Assembly: GCA_014529385.2 (NCBI GenBank)
Contig: CM043946.1
Location: 19,113,077 to 19,177,076 of the forward strand
Reading direction: 5' to 3'
Length of the DNA: 64,000 bases
DNA from: Adiantum capillus-veneris
Taxonomy: Eukaryota > Streptophyta > Polypodiopsida > Polypodiales > Pteridaceae
The notes under the pieces were generated by a model. It was not told where the DNA came from. It made no database searches and saw only the letters and a program-made list of their open reading frames with translations. Shown piece after piece: positions 26,001 to 39,440 of the stretch (position 1 is the stretch's first letter; the number at the start of each line of letters is the position of its first letter). A program made the position numbers and the translations under genes.

Positions 26001-29000
26001 CCACCACTTGTCCAAGCTAGGGTCCATTGAAACATGGAGAGAAGGATGCTCCACCATTTGTCCAAGATAGGCTCCATTGAAACATGACGAGAAGCAAGCT
26101 GCACCATGTCTCCAAGATGCTAGGCTCCATCAAAATACATTAAACCCACGATATTTCGTAGATGAGGGGTTTACATTCAAGGTCCACCACTTGTCCAAGC
26201 TATTATTGCTAGTAGCCTGAGTGGTTTGGTCTCAAGATTCACCACTTTTATTAAGAATATGTGGGTGTTTAGGTCCACCACTTGTCCAACCTATAAGGCT
26301 ACATCTTAAAGGTTATTCTTTCTTACTACTTGGAGTGACCATGATAGTTTTACATGGGGGTTTGGTTCCAAGGTCCACCACTTGTCCAAGCTAACTCTAT
26401 TGAAACATAGAGAGAAGCAAAGGTCCACCCTTGTCTAAGCTAGGGTCCATTGAAACATGGAGAGAAGGATGCTCCACCATTTGTCCAAGGTAGGCTCCAT
26501 TGAAACATGAGGAGAAGCAAGGTGCACCATGTCTCCAAGATGCTAGGCTCCATTGAAAAACATTAAACCCACGATATGTCGTAGATGAGGGGTTTACATT
26601 CAAGGTCCACCACTTGTCCAAGCTATTATTGCTAGTAGCCTGAGTGGTTTGGTCTCAAGATTCACCACTTTTCCACTCTATGTCATTATATTAAGAATAT
26701 GCGCGTGTTAAGGTCCACCACTTGTCCAACCTATAAGGCTACATCTTAAAGGTTATTCTTTCTTACCACTTGGAGTGACCATGATAGGTTTTACATGGGG
26801 GGTTTGGTTCCAAGGTCCACCACTTGTCCAAGCTAACTCTATTGAAACATAGAGAGAACAAAGGTCCACCACTTGTCCAAGCTAGGGTCCATTGAAACAT
26901 GGAGAGAAGGATGCTCCACCATTTGTCCAAGATAGGCTCCATTGAAACATGACGAGAAGCAAGCTGCACCATGTCTCCAAGATGCTAGGCTCCATCGAAA
27001 TAACTTAAACCACGATATTTCGTAGATGGGGGTTTACATTCAAGGTCCACCACTTGTCCAAGCTATTATGCTAGTAGCCTGAGTGGTTTGGTCTCAAGAT
27101 TCACACTTTTATTAAGAATATGTGGGTGTTAAGGTCCACCACTTGTCCAACCTATAAGGCTACATCTTAAGGTTATTCTTTCTTACCACTTGGAGTGACC
27201 ATGATAGGTTTTACATGGGGGTTTGGTTCCAAGGTCCACCACTTGTCCAAGCTAACTCTATTGAAACATAGAGAGAAGCAAGGTCCACCCCTTGTCTAAG
27301 CTAGGGTCCATTGAAACATGGAGAGAAGGACGCTCCACCATTTGTCCAAGGTAGGCTCCATTCAAAACATGGAGGAGAAGCAAGGTGCACCATGTCTCCA
27401 AGATGCTAGGCTCCATTGAAAAACATTAAACCCACGATATGTCGTAGATGAGGGGTTTACATTCAAGGTCCACCACTTGTCCAAGCTATTATTGCTAGTA
27501 GCCTGAGTGGTTTGGTCTCAAGATTCACCACTTTTCCACTCTATGTCATTATATTAAGAATATGCGCGTGTTAAGGTCCACCACTTGTCCAACCTATAAG
27601 GCTACATCTTAAAGGTTATTCTTTATTACCACTTGGAGTGACCATGATAGGTTTTACATGGGGGTTTGGTTCCAAGGTCCACCACTTGTCCAAGCTAACT
27701 CTATTGAAACATAGAGAGAAACAAAGGTCCACCACTTGTCCAAGCTAGGGTCCATTGAAACATGGAGAGAAGGATGCTCCACCATTTGTCCAAGATAGGC
27801 TCCATTGAAACATGACGAGAAGCAAGCTGCACCATGTCTCCAAGATGCTAGGCTCCATCGAAATACATTAAACCCACGATATTTCGTAGATGAGGGGTTT
27901 ACATTCAAGGTCCACCACTTGTCCAAGCTATTATTGCTAGTAGCCTGAGTGGTTTGGTCTCAAGATTCACCACTTTTATTAAGAATATGTGGGTGTTAAG
28001 GTCCACCACTTGTCCAACCTATAAGGCTACATCTTAAAGGTTATTCTTTCTTACTACTTGGAGTGACCATGATTGGTTTTACATGGGGGTTTGGTTCCAA
28101 GGTCCACCACTTGTCCAAGCTAACTCTATTGAAACATAGAGAGAAGCAAAGGTCCACCCCTTGTCTAAGCTAGGGTCCATTGAAACATGGAGAGAAGGAT
28201 GCTCCACCATTTGTCCAAGGTAGGCTCCATTGAAACATGAGGAGAATCAAGGTGCACCATGTCTCCAAGATGCTAGGCTCCATCGAAAAACATTAAACCC
28301 ACGATATGTCGTAGATGAGGGGTTTACATTCAAGGTCCACCACTTGTCCAAGCTATTATTGCTAGTAGCCTGAGTGGTTTGGTCTCAAGATTCACCACTT
28401 TTCCACTCTATGTCATTAAATTAAGAATATGCCGTGTTAAGGTCCACCACTTGTCCAACCTATAAGGCTATATCTTAAAGGTTATTCTTTCTCACCACTT
28501 GGAGTGACCATGATAGGTTTTAAATGGGGGTTTGGTTCCAAGGTCCACCACTTGTCCAAGCTAACTCTATTGAAACATAGAGAGAAGCAAAGGTCCACCC
28601 CTTGTCTAAGCTAGGGTCCATTGAAACATGGAGAGAAGGACGCTCCACCATTTGTGCAAGGTAGGCTCCATTGAAACATGAGGAGAATCAAGGTGCACCA
28701 TGTCTCCAAGATGCTAGGCTCCATCGAAAAACATTAAACCCACGATATGTCGTAGATGAGGGGTTTACATTCAAGGTCCACCACTTGTCCAAGCTATTAT
28801 TGCTAGTAGCCTGAGTGGTTTGGTCTCAAGATTCACCACTTTTCCACTCTATGTCATTAAATTAAGAATATGCGCGTGTTAAGGTCCACCACTTGTCCAA
28901 CCTATAAGGCTATATCTTAAAGGTTATTCTTTCTCACCACTTGGAGTGACCATGATAGGTTTTACATGGGGGTTTGGTTCCAAGGTCCACCACTTGTCCA

Positions 29001-32000
29001 AGCTAACTCTATTGAAAATAGAGAGAAGTAAAGGTCCACCACTTGTCCAAGCTAGGGTCCATTGAAACATGGAGAGAAGGATGCTCCACCATTTGTCCAA
29101 GATAGGCTCCATTGAAACATGACGAGAAGCAAGCTGCACCATGTCTCCAAGATGCTAGGCTCCATCAAAATACATTAAACCCACGATATTTCGTAGATGA
29201 GGGGTTTACATTCAAGGTCCACCACTTGTCCAAGCTATTATTGCTAGTAGCCTGAGTGGTTTGGTCTCAAGATTCACCACTTTTATTAAGAATATGTGGG
29301 TGTTAAGGTCCACCACTTGTCCAACCTATAAGGCTACATCTTAAAGGTTATTCTTTCTTACTACTTGGAGTGACCATGATAGGTTTTACATGGGGGTTTG
29401 GTTCCAAGGTCCACCACTTGTCCAAGCTAACTCTATTGAAACATAGAGAGAAGCAAAGGTCCACCCCTTGTCTAAGCTAGGGTCCATTGAAACATGGAGA
29501 GAAGGATGCTCCACCATTTGTCCAAGGTAGGCTCCATTGAAACATGAGGAGAAGCAAGGTGCACCATGTCTCCAAGATGCTAGGCTCCATTGAAAAACAT
29601 TAAACCCACGATATGTCGTAGATGAGGGTTTACATTCAAGGTCCACCACTTGTCCAAGCTATTATTGCTAGTAGCCTGAGTGGTTTGGTCTCAAGATTCA
29701 CCACTTTTCCACTCTATGTCATTATATTAAGAATATGCGCGTGTTAAGGTCCACCACTTGTCCAACCTATAAGGCTACATCTTAAAGGTTATTCTTTTTA
29801 CCACTTGGAGTGACCATGATAGGTTTTACATGGGGGTTTGGTTCCAAGGTCCACCACTTGTCCAAGCTAACTCTATTGAAACATAGAGAGAAACAAAGGT
29901 CCACCACTTGTCCAAGCTAGGGTCCATTGAAACATGGAGAGAAGGATGCTCCACCATTTGTCCAAGATAGGCTCCATTGAAACATGAGGAGAAGCAAGCT
30001 GCACCATGTCTCCAAGATGCTAGGCTCCATCGAAATACATTAAACCCACGATATTTCGTAGATGAGGGGTTTACATTCAAGGTCCACCACTTGTCCAAGC
30101 TATTATTGCTAGTAGCCTGAGTGGTTTGGTCTCAAGATTCACCACTTTTATTAAGAATATGTGGGTGTTAAGGTCCACCACTTGTCCAACCTATAAGGCT
30201 ACATCTTAAAGGTTATTCTTTCTTACTACTTGGAGTGACCATGATAGGTTTTACATGGGGGTTTGGTTCCAAGGTCCACCACTTGTCCAAGCTAACTCTA
30301 TTGAAACATAGAGAGAAGCAAAGGTCCACCCCTTGTCTAAGCTAGGGTCCATTGAAACATGGAGAGAAGGATGCTCCACCATTTGTCCAAGGTAGGCTCC
30401 ATTGAAACATGAGGAGAAGCAAGGTGCACCATGTCTCCAAGATGCTAAGCTCCATTGAAAAACATTAAACCCACGATATGTCGTAGATGAGGGGTGTACA
30501 TTCAAGGTCCACCACTTGTCCAAGCTATTATTGCTAGTAGCCTGAGTGGTTTGGTCTCAAGATTCACCACTTTTCCACTCTATGTCATTATATTAAGAAT
30601 ATGCGCGTGTTAAGGTCCACCACTTGTCCAACCTATAAGGCTACATCTTAAAGGTTATTCTTTTTACCACTTGGAGTGACCATGATAGGTTTTACATGGG
30701 GGTTTGTTCCAAGGTCCACCACTTGTCCAAGCTAACTCTATTGAAACATAGAGAGAACAAAGGTCCACCACTTGTCCAAGCTAGGGTCCATTGAAACATG
30801 GAGAGAAGGATGCTCCACCATTTGTCCAAGATAGGCTCCATTGAAACATGACGAGAAGCAAGCTGCACCATGTCTCCAAGATGCTAGGCTCCATCGAAAT
30901 ACATTAAACCCACGATATTTCGTAGATGAGGGGTTTACATTCAAGGTCCACCACTTGTCCAAGCTATTATTGCTAGTAGCCTGAGTGGTTTGGTCTCAAG
31001 ATTCACCACTTTTATTAAGAATATGTGGGTGTTAAGGTCCACCACTTGTCCAACCTATAAGGCTACATCTTAAAGGTTATTCTTTCTTACTACTTGGAGT
31101 GACCATGATAGGTTTTACATGGGGGTTTGGTTCCAAGGTCCACCACTTGTCCAAGCTAACTCTATTGAAACATAGAGAGAAGCAAAGGTCCACCCCTTGT
31201 CTAAGCTAGGGTCCATTGAAACATGGAGAGAAGGACGCTCCACCATTTGTCCAAGGTAGGCTCCATTGAAACATGAGGAGAATCAAGGTGCACCATGTCT
31301 CCAAGATGCTAGGCTCCATCGAAAAACATTAAACCCACGATATGTCGTAGATGAGGGGTTTACAGTCAAGGTCCACCACTTGTCCAAGCTATTATTGCTA
31401 GGAGCCTGAGTGGTTTGGTCTCAAGATTCACCACTTTTCCACTCTATGTCATTAAATTAAGAATATGCGCGTGTTAAGGTCCACCACTTGTCCAACCTAT
31501 AAGGCTATATCTTAAAGGTTATTCTTTCTCACCACTTGGAGTGACCATGATAGGTTTTAAATGGGGGTTTGGTTCCAAGGTCCACCACTTGTCCAAGCTA
31601 ACTCTATTGAAACATAGAGAGAAGCAAAGGTCCACCCCTTGTCTAAGCTAGGGTCCATTGAAACATGGAGAGAAGGACGCTCCACCATTTGTGCAAGGTA
31701 GGCTCCATTGAAACATGAGGAGAATCAAGGTGCACCATGTCTCCAAGATGCTAGGCTCCATCGAAAAACATTAAACCCACGATATGTCGTAGATGAGGGG
31801 TTTACATTCAAGGTCCACCACTTGTCCAAGCTATTATTGCTAGTAGCCTGAGTGGTTTGGTCTCAAGATTCACCACTTTTCCACTCTATGTCATTATATT
31901 AAGAATATGCGCGTGTTAAGGTCCACCACTTGTCCAACCTATAAGGCTATATCTTAAAGGTTATTCTTTCTCACCACTTGGAGTGACCATGATAGGTTTT

Positions 32001-35000
32001 ACATGGGGGTTTGGTTCCAATGTCCACCACTTGTCCAAGCTAACTCTATTGAATAATAGAGAGAAGTAAAGGTCCACCACTTGTCCAAGCTAGGGTCCAT
32101 TGAAACATGGAGAGAAGGATGCTCCACCATTTGTCCAAGATAGGCTCCATTGAAACATGACGAGAAGCAAGCTGCACCATGTCTCCAAGATGCTAGGCTC
32201 CATCAAAATACATTAAACCCACGATATTTTGTAGATGAGGGGTTTACATTCAAGGTCCACCACTTGTCCAAGCTATTATTGCTAGTAGCCTGAGTGGTTT
32301 GGTCTCAAGATTCACCACTTTTATTAAGAATATGTGGGTGTTAAGGTCCACCACTTGTCCAACCTATAAGGCTACATCTTAAAGGTTATTCTTTCTTACT
32401 ACTTGGAGTGACCATGATAGGTTTTACATGGGGGTTTGGTTCCAAGGTCCACCACTTGTCCAAGCTAACTCTATTGAAACATAGAGAGAAGCAAAGGTCC
32501 ACCCCTTGTCTAAGCTAGGGTCCATTGAAACATGGAGAGAAGGACGCTCCACCATTTGTCCAAGGTAGGCTCCATTGAAACATGAGGAGAAGCAAGGTGC
32601 ACCATGTCTCCAAGATGCTAGGCTCCATTGAAAAACATTAAACCCACGATATGTCGTAGATGAGGGGTGTACATTCAAGGTCCACCACTTGTCCAAGCTA
32701 TTATTGCTAGTAGCCTGAGTGGTTTGGTCTCAAGATTCACCACTTTTCCACTCTATGTCATTATATTAAGAATATGCGCGTGTTAAGGTCCACCACTTGT
32801 ACAACCTATAAGGCTACATCTTAAAGGTTATTCTTTATTACCACTTGGAGTGACCATGATAGGTTTTACATGGGGGTGTGGTTCGAAGGTCAACCACTTG
32901 TCCAACCTAACTCTATTGAAACATAGAGAGAAACAAAGGTCCACCACTTGTCCAAGCTAGGGTCCTTTGAAACATGGAGAGAAGGATGCTCCACCATTTG
33001 TGCAAGATAGGCTCCATTGAAACATGACGAGAAGCAAGCTGCACCATGTCTCCAAGATGCTAGGCTCCATCGAAATACATTAAACCCACGATATTTCGTA
33101 GATGAGGGGTTTACATTCAAGGTCCACCACTTGTCCAAGCTATTATTGCTAGTAGCCTGAGTGGTTTGGTCTCAAGATTCACCACTTTTATTAAGAATAT
33201 GTGGGTGTTAAGGTCCACCACTTGTCCAACCTATAAGGCTACATCTTAAAGGTTATTCTTTCTTACTACTTGGAGTGACCATGATAGGTTTTACATGGGG
33301 GTTTGGTTCCAAGGTCCACCACTTGTCCAAGCTAACTCTATTGAAACATAGAGAGAAGCAAAGGTCCACCCCTTGTCTAAGCTAGGGTCCATTGAAACAT
33401 GGAGAGAAGGACGCTCCACCATTTGTGCAAGGTAGGCTCCATTGAAACATGAGGAGAATCAAGGTGCACCATGTCTCCAAGATGCTAGGCTCCATCGAAA
33501 AACATTAAACCCACGATATGTCGTAGATGAGGGGTTTACAGTCAAGGTCCACCACTTGTCCAAGCTATTATTGCTAGTAGCCTGAGTGGTTTGGTCTCAA
33601 GATTCACCACTTTTCCACTCTATGTCATTAAATTAAGAATATGCGCGTGTTAAGGTCCACCACTTGTCCAACCTATAAGGCTATATCTTAAAGGTTATTC
33701 TTTCTCACCACTTGGAGTGACCATGATAGGTTTTAAATGGGGGTTTGGTTCCAAGGTCCACCACTTGTCCAAGCTAACTCTATTGAAACATAGAGAGAAG
33801 CAAAGGTCCACCCCTTGTCTAAGCTAGGGTCCATTGAAACATGGAGAGAAGGACGCTCCACCATTTGTGCAAGGTAGGCTCCATTGAAACATGAGGAGAA
33901 TCAAGGTGCACCATGTCTCCAAGATGCTAGGCTCCATCGAAAAACATTAAACCCACGATATGTCGTAGATGAGGGGTTTACATTCAAGGTCCACCACTTG
34001 TCCAAGCTATTATTGCTAGTAGCCTGAGTGGTTTGGTCTCAAGATTCACCACTTTTCCACTCTATGTCATTAAATTAAGAATATGCGTGTGTTAAGGTCC
34101 ACCACTTGTCCAACCTATAAGGCTATATCTTAAAGGTTATTCTTTCTCACCACTTGGAGTGACCATGATAGGTTTTAAATGGGGGTTTGGTTCCAAGGTC
34201 CACCACTTGTCCAAGCTAACTCTATTGAATAATAGAGAGAAGTAAAGGTCCACCACTTGTCCAAGCTAGGGTCCATTGAAACATGGAGAGAAGGATGCTC
34301 CACCATTTGTCCAAGATAGGCTCCATTGAAACATGACGAGAAGCAAGCTGCACCATGTCTCCAAGATGCTAGGCTCCATCAAAATACATTAAACCCACGA
34401 TATTTCGTAGATGAGGGGTTTACATTCAAGGTCCACCACTTGTCCAAGCTATTGTTGCTAGTAGCCTGAGTGGTTTGGTCTCAAGATTCACCACTTTTAT
34501 TAAGAATATGTGGGTGTTAAGGTCCACCACTTGTCCAACCTATAAGGCTACATCTTAAAGGTTATTCTTTCTTACTACTTGGAGTGACCATGATAGGTTT
34601 TACATGGGGGTTTGGTTCCAAGGTCCACCACTTGTCCAAGCTAACTCTATTGAAACATAGAGAGAAGCAAAGGTCCACCCCTTGTCTAAGCTAGGGTCCA
34701 TTGAAACATGGAGAGAAGGACGCTCCACCATTTTGCAAGGTAGGCTCCATTGAAACATGAGGAGAATCAAGGTGCACCATGTCTCCAAGATGCTAGGCTC
34801 CATCGAAAAACATTAAACCCACGATATGTCGTAGATGAGGGGTTTACAGTCAAGGTCCACCACTTGTCCAAGCTATTATTGCTAGTAGCCTGAGTGGTTT
34901 GGTCTCAAGATTCACCACTTTTCCACTCTATGTCATTAAATTAAGAATATGCGCGTGTTAAGGTCCACCACTTGTCCAACCTATAAGGCTATATCTTAAA

Positions 35001-37260
35001 GGTTATTCTTTCTCACCACTTGGAGTGACCATGATAGGTTTTAAATGGGGGTTTGGTTCCAAGGTCCACCACTTGTCCAAGCTAACTCTATTGAAACATA
35101 GAGAGAAACAAAGGTCCACCACTTGTCCAAGCTAGGGTCCATTGAAACATGGAGAGAAGGATGCTCCACCATTTGTCCAAGATAGGCTCCATTGAAACAT
35201 GACGAGAAGCAAGCTGCACCATGTCTCCAAGATGCTAGGCTCCATCAAAATACATTAAACCCACGATATTTCGTAGATGAGGGGTTTACATTCAAGGTCC
35301 ACCACTTGTCCAAGCTATTGTTGCTAGTAGCCTGAGTGGTTTGGTCTCAAGATTCACCACTTTTATTAAGAATATGTGGGTGTTAAGGTCCACCACTTGT
35401 CCAACCTATAAGGCTACATCTTAAAGGTTATTCTTTCTTACTACTTGGAGTGACCATGATAGGTTTTACATGGGGGTTTGGTTCCAAGGTCCACCACTTG
35501 TCCAAGCTAACTCTATTGAAACATAGAGAGAAGCAAAGGTCCACCCCTTGTCTAAGCTAGGGTCCATTGAAACATGGAGAGAAGGACGCTCCACCATTTG
35601 TGCAAGGTAGGCTCCATTGAAACATGAGGAGAATCAAGGTGCACCATGTCTCCAAGATGCTAGGCTCCATCGAAAAACATTAAACCCACGATATGTCGTA
35701 GATGAGGGGTTTACAGTCAAGGTCCACCACTTGTCCAAGCTATTATTGCTAGTAGCCTGAGTGGTTTGGTCTCAAGATTCACCACTTTTCCACTCTATGT
35801 CATTAAATTAAGAATATGCGCGTGTTAAGGTCCACCACTTGTCCAACCTATAAGGCTATATCTTAAAGGTTATTCTTTCTCACCACTTGGAGTGACCATG
35901 ATAGGTTTTAAATGGGGGTTTGGTTCCAAGGTCCACCACTTGTCCAAGCTAACTCTATTGAATAATAGAGAGAAGTAAAGGTCCACCACTTGTCCAAGCT
36001 AGGGTCCATTGAAACATGGAGAGAAGGATGCTCCACCATTTGTCCAAGATAGGCTCCATTGAAACATGACGAGAAGCAAGCTGCACCATGTCTCCAAGAT
36101 GCTAGGCTCCATCAAAATACATTAAACCCACGATATTTCGTAGATGAGGGGTTTACATTCAAGGTCCACCACTTGTCCAAGCTATTGTTGCTAGTAGCCT
36201 GAGTGGTTTGGTCTCAAGATTCACCACTTTTATTAAGAATATGTGGGTGTTAAGGTCCACCACTTGTCCAACCTATAAGGCTACATCTTAAAGGTTATTC
36301 TTTCTTACTACTTGGAGTGACCATGATAGGTTTTACATGGGGGTTTGGTTCCAAGGTCCACCACTTGTCCAAGCTAACTCTATTGAAACATAGAGAGAAG
36401 CAAAGGTCCACCCCTTGTCTAAGCTAGGGTCCATTGAAACATGGAGAGAAGGACGCTCCACCATTTGTGCAAGGTAGGCTCCATTGAAACATGAGGAGAA
36501 TCAAGGTGCACCATGTCTCCAAGATGCTAGGCTCCATCGAAAAACATTAAACCCACGATATGTCGTAGATGAGGGGTTTACAGTCAAGGTCCACCACTTG
36601 TCCAAGCTATTATTGCTAGTAGCCTGAGTGGTTTGGTCTCAAGATTCACCACTTTTCCACTCTATGTCATTAAATTAAGAATATGCGCGTGTTAAGGTCC
36701 ACCACTTGTCCAACCTATAAGGCTATATCTTAAAGGTTATTCTTTCTCACCACTTGGAGTGACCATGATAGGTTTTAAATGGGGGTTTGGTTCCAAGGTC
36801 CACCACTTGTCCAAGCTAACTCTATTATAATAGAGAGAAGTAAAGGTCCACCACTTGTCCAAGCTAGGGTCCATTGAAACATGGAGAGAAGGATGCTCCA
36901 CCATTTGTCCAAGATAGGCTCCATTGAAACATGAAGAGAAGCAAGATGCACGATGTCTCCAAGATGCTAGGCTCCATCGAAATACCTTAAACCCACGATA
37001 TTTCGTAGATGGGGGGTTTACTTTCAAGGTCCACCACTTGTCCAAGCTATTATCGCTAGTAGCATGGTTTGGTCTCAAGATTCACCAGTTTTCCACGCTA
37101 TGTCATTATATGAAGAATATCTGGGTGTTAAGGTCCACCACTTGTCCAACCTATAAGGCTATATTCTAAATGATATTTTTTTTGACCACTTGGAATGTGC
37201 ATGATATGTTTTACATGGGGTTTTATTCCAAGGTCCACCACTTGTCCAAGCTAGATCTAT
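17040..37260. repeat. 20-kb tandem array of about 430-bp units built from GGTCCACCACTTGTCCAA
   Basis: About 46 units, each identifiable by TTTTACATGGGGGTTTGGTT (for example near 17600, 18035, 21570, 21995, 24175, 27650, 30250, 32420, 34600, 36335 and 36770). Each unit holds seven related 20-bp sub-repeats: four near-perfect motif copies and three divergent ones (GCTCCACCATTTGTCCAAG, GCACCATGTCTCCAAG, TTCACCACTTTTCCACTC). From about 21 kb on, two variants alternate as a higher-order dimer of about 865 bp: variant A (ACGAGAAGCAAGCTGCACC, then CTTTTATTAAGAATATG) and variant B (AGGAGAA[GT]CAAGGTGCACC, then CTCTATGTCATTA). From 31 kb some B units are doubled. The 21-37 kb core is nearly homogeneous; 17-21 kb is more diverged. 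All copies point forward. Minus-strand ORFs of about 90 aa in each unit are by-products. Confidence 0.95.
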
Positions 37261-37730
37261 TACATATATATTATACATACAATATTCAACTAGATTCCCT
37301 ACCTATCATGTCCAGTAGCATGGATGCTCTAGCTTGAAGGTCCACCACTTGTCCAACCTATACTCTCTTATGTAAGGGAGATCTCGCTATAAATTCAAAA
37401 CCTTCCCGCCTAAATTTAAAATATCCCTCCCAAATCTTAAATATCCCGCCTAAATTTTAAACTATCCCGCCCAAATTTTAAAATTCAAACTTTTTTATAA
37501 AAATTTAAATTTTACTACTTAAATTTAAAATATTCTACGCAAAATTGATTTTAAATTCAAGTTTACCACAAAAAGATATCATTATACCACCTAAATTCAA
37601 ATATGCAAACCTCAAATCATTATATTGTACATAAATTCAAACAAATTCAAATTAACAAGCCTAAACTGATATTAGTTTGCATAGATATGAATTTATCACA
37701 CCTAAATTATGTCACCATGTTAGAGAGAGT
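37261..37730. other. AT-rich interval with repeated TCCCGCC boxes
   Basis: Between 37400 and 37490 the phrase CCCGCC[TC]AAATTT occurs about three to four times at roughly 20-35-bp spacing (TTCCCGCCTAAATTT near 37403, ATCCCGCCTAAATTT near 37444, ATCCCGCCCAAATTTT near 37466). TTCCCGCC resembles the E2F binding consensus. Sequence around it is poor in G and C. Confidence 0.5.
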
Positions 37731-38280
37731 GGTTAGAGAATTTGAACAAGGTCCACCACTTGTCCAACCTAGATACCAAGAAGGATTGAGTGTACAAGGT
37801 ATTGTTTGGAGGTCCTTATAGTCCATTGGTCTTAAGGTCCACCACTTGTGGTAAGGGTCACCAAAAAGTGTATATATTCATCCAAAGAAATACACGTATT
37901 TTTGGTCTACATGTCCTAGTTTAAACCATTTATGTCCATTAGGTGTATCACTAAACAACACTACTATTTTTGAGAAACAGAAGTTACAATCATATCTACA
38001 AATGGATTAGAGGAAAATCAGCTCAGCATACATCCAGAACTCGCTACAAGAATCGACTTTAACAGATCACGCAAGTAAGTCTTCCATTCAATTTTACTAG
38101 TATTACAATGTGTTAGTTATTTGTGATATTTATGTATGTATATATACTATGTGTGCATATCGTAATTAAGTGTAATTGTGTATCTGCATTATGTATGAGT
38201 ATTACAATGAAATAACACAAATATACATACATACACATAGATAACACAGACGCACACATACATGAGCATGTATTTTCAAG
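37731..38280. other. Motif-poor intergenic DNA
   Basis: Two forward motif copies (near 37750 and 37836), then AT-rich sequence with TATATA-like runs (38130-38160). No supported gene. Confidence 0.4.
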
Positions 38281-38299
38281 AGAGAGATAGCAAGATACA

Positions 38300-38331
<32 letters not shown>

Positions 38332-38610
38332 TATATACCTGTTTTTTAGAGAGAGGAGAGAGAAAGATAACAGATTTCACTGTGTTTATGTATGTGGAAG
38401 AGAGGAAGACGATGTATGGGAATATGTGCACGTATTTTCAAGAGAGAGACAACAAGATAACAGATTTCATTGTGGTTATGTATGTGGAAGTGAGGAAGAC
38501 GATGTGTGGGAATATGTGCATGTATTTTCAAGAGAGAGACAGCAAGATAACAGATTTCACTGTGGTTATGTATGTGGAAGAGAGGAAGACGATGTGTGGG
38601 AATATGTGTA
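38281..38610. repeat. (GA)n/(GATA)n microsatellite and three 90-bp tandem repeats
   Basis: GATA and GA runs at 38300-38335 lead into three copies of a 90-bp unit (marker TATGTATGTGGAAG ending at 38400, 38490 and 38580). Since 90 is a multiple of three, the + strand shows an open frame with a 30-aa repeat; I regard this as incidental. Confidence 0.85.
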
Positions 38611-39174
38611 TGTGTGCGGGGATACGTTTAAACTATGTATCTCTGTCTTTTGACGAGAGAGTGTGTGTGCAAGAAGAGTTACAGAGAACCATCTTCTCTA
38701 TATGGAGAAAGACAGAGAGTGAGAGAGAGAGAAATACCTGTTTTTTCTCTATTCGTGAGGTGTGCAATGTCTCCTGAGAAGACTGCCCGATCCTGCCCTT
38801 CTGGAAAGCGTTGTGTACGCTGCTGTTTCTTTGTCTTGTGCGCGAACTTTCAATCCTGTGCACTCCACCTGTGTGTTGTGTACGATGCCGAGCTTGCTCC
38901 TCTACGCGCGCGTATACTCCAACTGTGTGCGATCCGTGTGCGCTTTCTGTGTTTTTGCTGCTCGCCTGCTTTCTCTGTGTGCGTTTCTCGTGCGCTCTCT
39001 GTGTGCCTAATCTTGATAGGGTTTATTAGAATGCCACGTATGCTACAAGTCCATGTTTTATCATAGGATTAAAAAAAACAAAAGCAATATAAAAAATTAA
39101 CCAATTCACACGGCCAAAATTAAAGAAATCATGGTTGAAAATATGAAAAACATGCATAACTCTATACTAGGAAT
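38611..39174. other. Pyrimidine- and TG-rich interval, no supported gene
   Basis: Contains GA-rich then CT/TG-rich sequence with several overlapping cysteine-rich ORFs in all + frames; their composition follows base bias and shows no domain. It could contain an upstream exon or promoter of the gene at 42746, but I see no convincing donor linked to it. Confidence 0.35.
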
Positions 39175-39440
39175 TCACCTCGACCCCGCCCGGCAGTCGC
39201 GCCGGGAGGCGACAAGGGGCTGCCGCCCCTTGACCCCGCCCGGGGCGCTGCCCCGGACCCCGCCTGGGGCGCTGCCCCACGACCCCGCCCAGAACAATAT
39301 CCCAAAATCAACCTCCCAAGCCCCGCCATCGAGAGCGCTATATTCCACATCCCCATCAAGAGCGCTATCCCCAAACCTCACGTGGAAGCGCTGCCTTGTC
39401 ACCCCATTGTGGCATTGCCCTAAGACCCCGCATCTGGAGT
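39175..39440. repeat. GC-rich degenerate tandem repeat island
   Basis: In an otherwise AT-rich region, phrases such as GACCCCGCCCGGGGCGCTG and GGGGCGCTGCCCC recur at about 30 bp and decay to the right (GAGAGCGCTAT, GGAAGCGCTGCC). GGGGCGCTGCCCC is nearly self-complementary, so the units can form hairpins. It differs in composition from the rest of the element, suggesting a separate insertion. Confidence 0.75.

Noticed and set aside
17198-37078. Recurring minus-strand ORFs of about 70-110 aa beginning MDKWWTL...
   Set aside because: They recur only because the tandem unit recurs. The motif lacks stops in two frames (SLDKWWT and AWTSGGP readings), frames break at indels between units, and there is no start context or known domain.
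17040-37260. Centromeric satellite
   Set aside because: The array shares its motif with the introns and flanks of genes inside one bounded element and has an inverted counterpart on the left arm, so it is better explained as part of the transposon; a centromeric role cannot be judged from sequence.
38382-38777. 131-aa + strand ORF with a 30-aa repeat
   Set aside because: It arises from three 90-bp DNA repeats next to a GA/GATA microsatellite. All frames are open there and composition follows the base bias.
38635-39066. Cysteine-rich small secreted-like protein
   Set aside because: Several overlapping frames look equally cysteine-rich because the DNA is TG- and CT-rich; no signal peptide or conserved spacing supports it.
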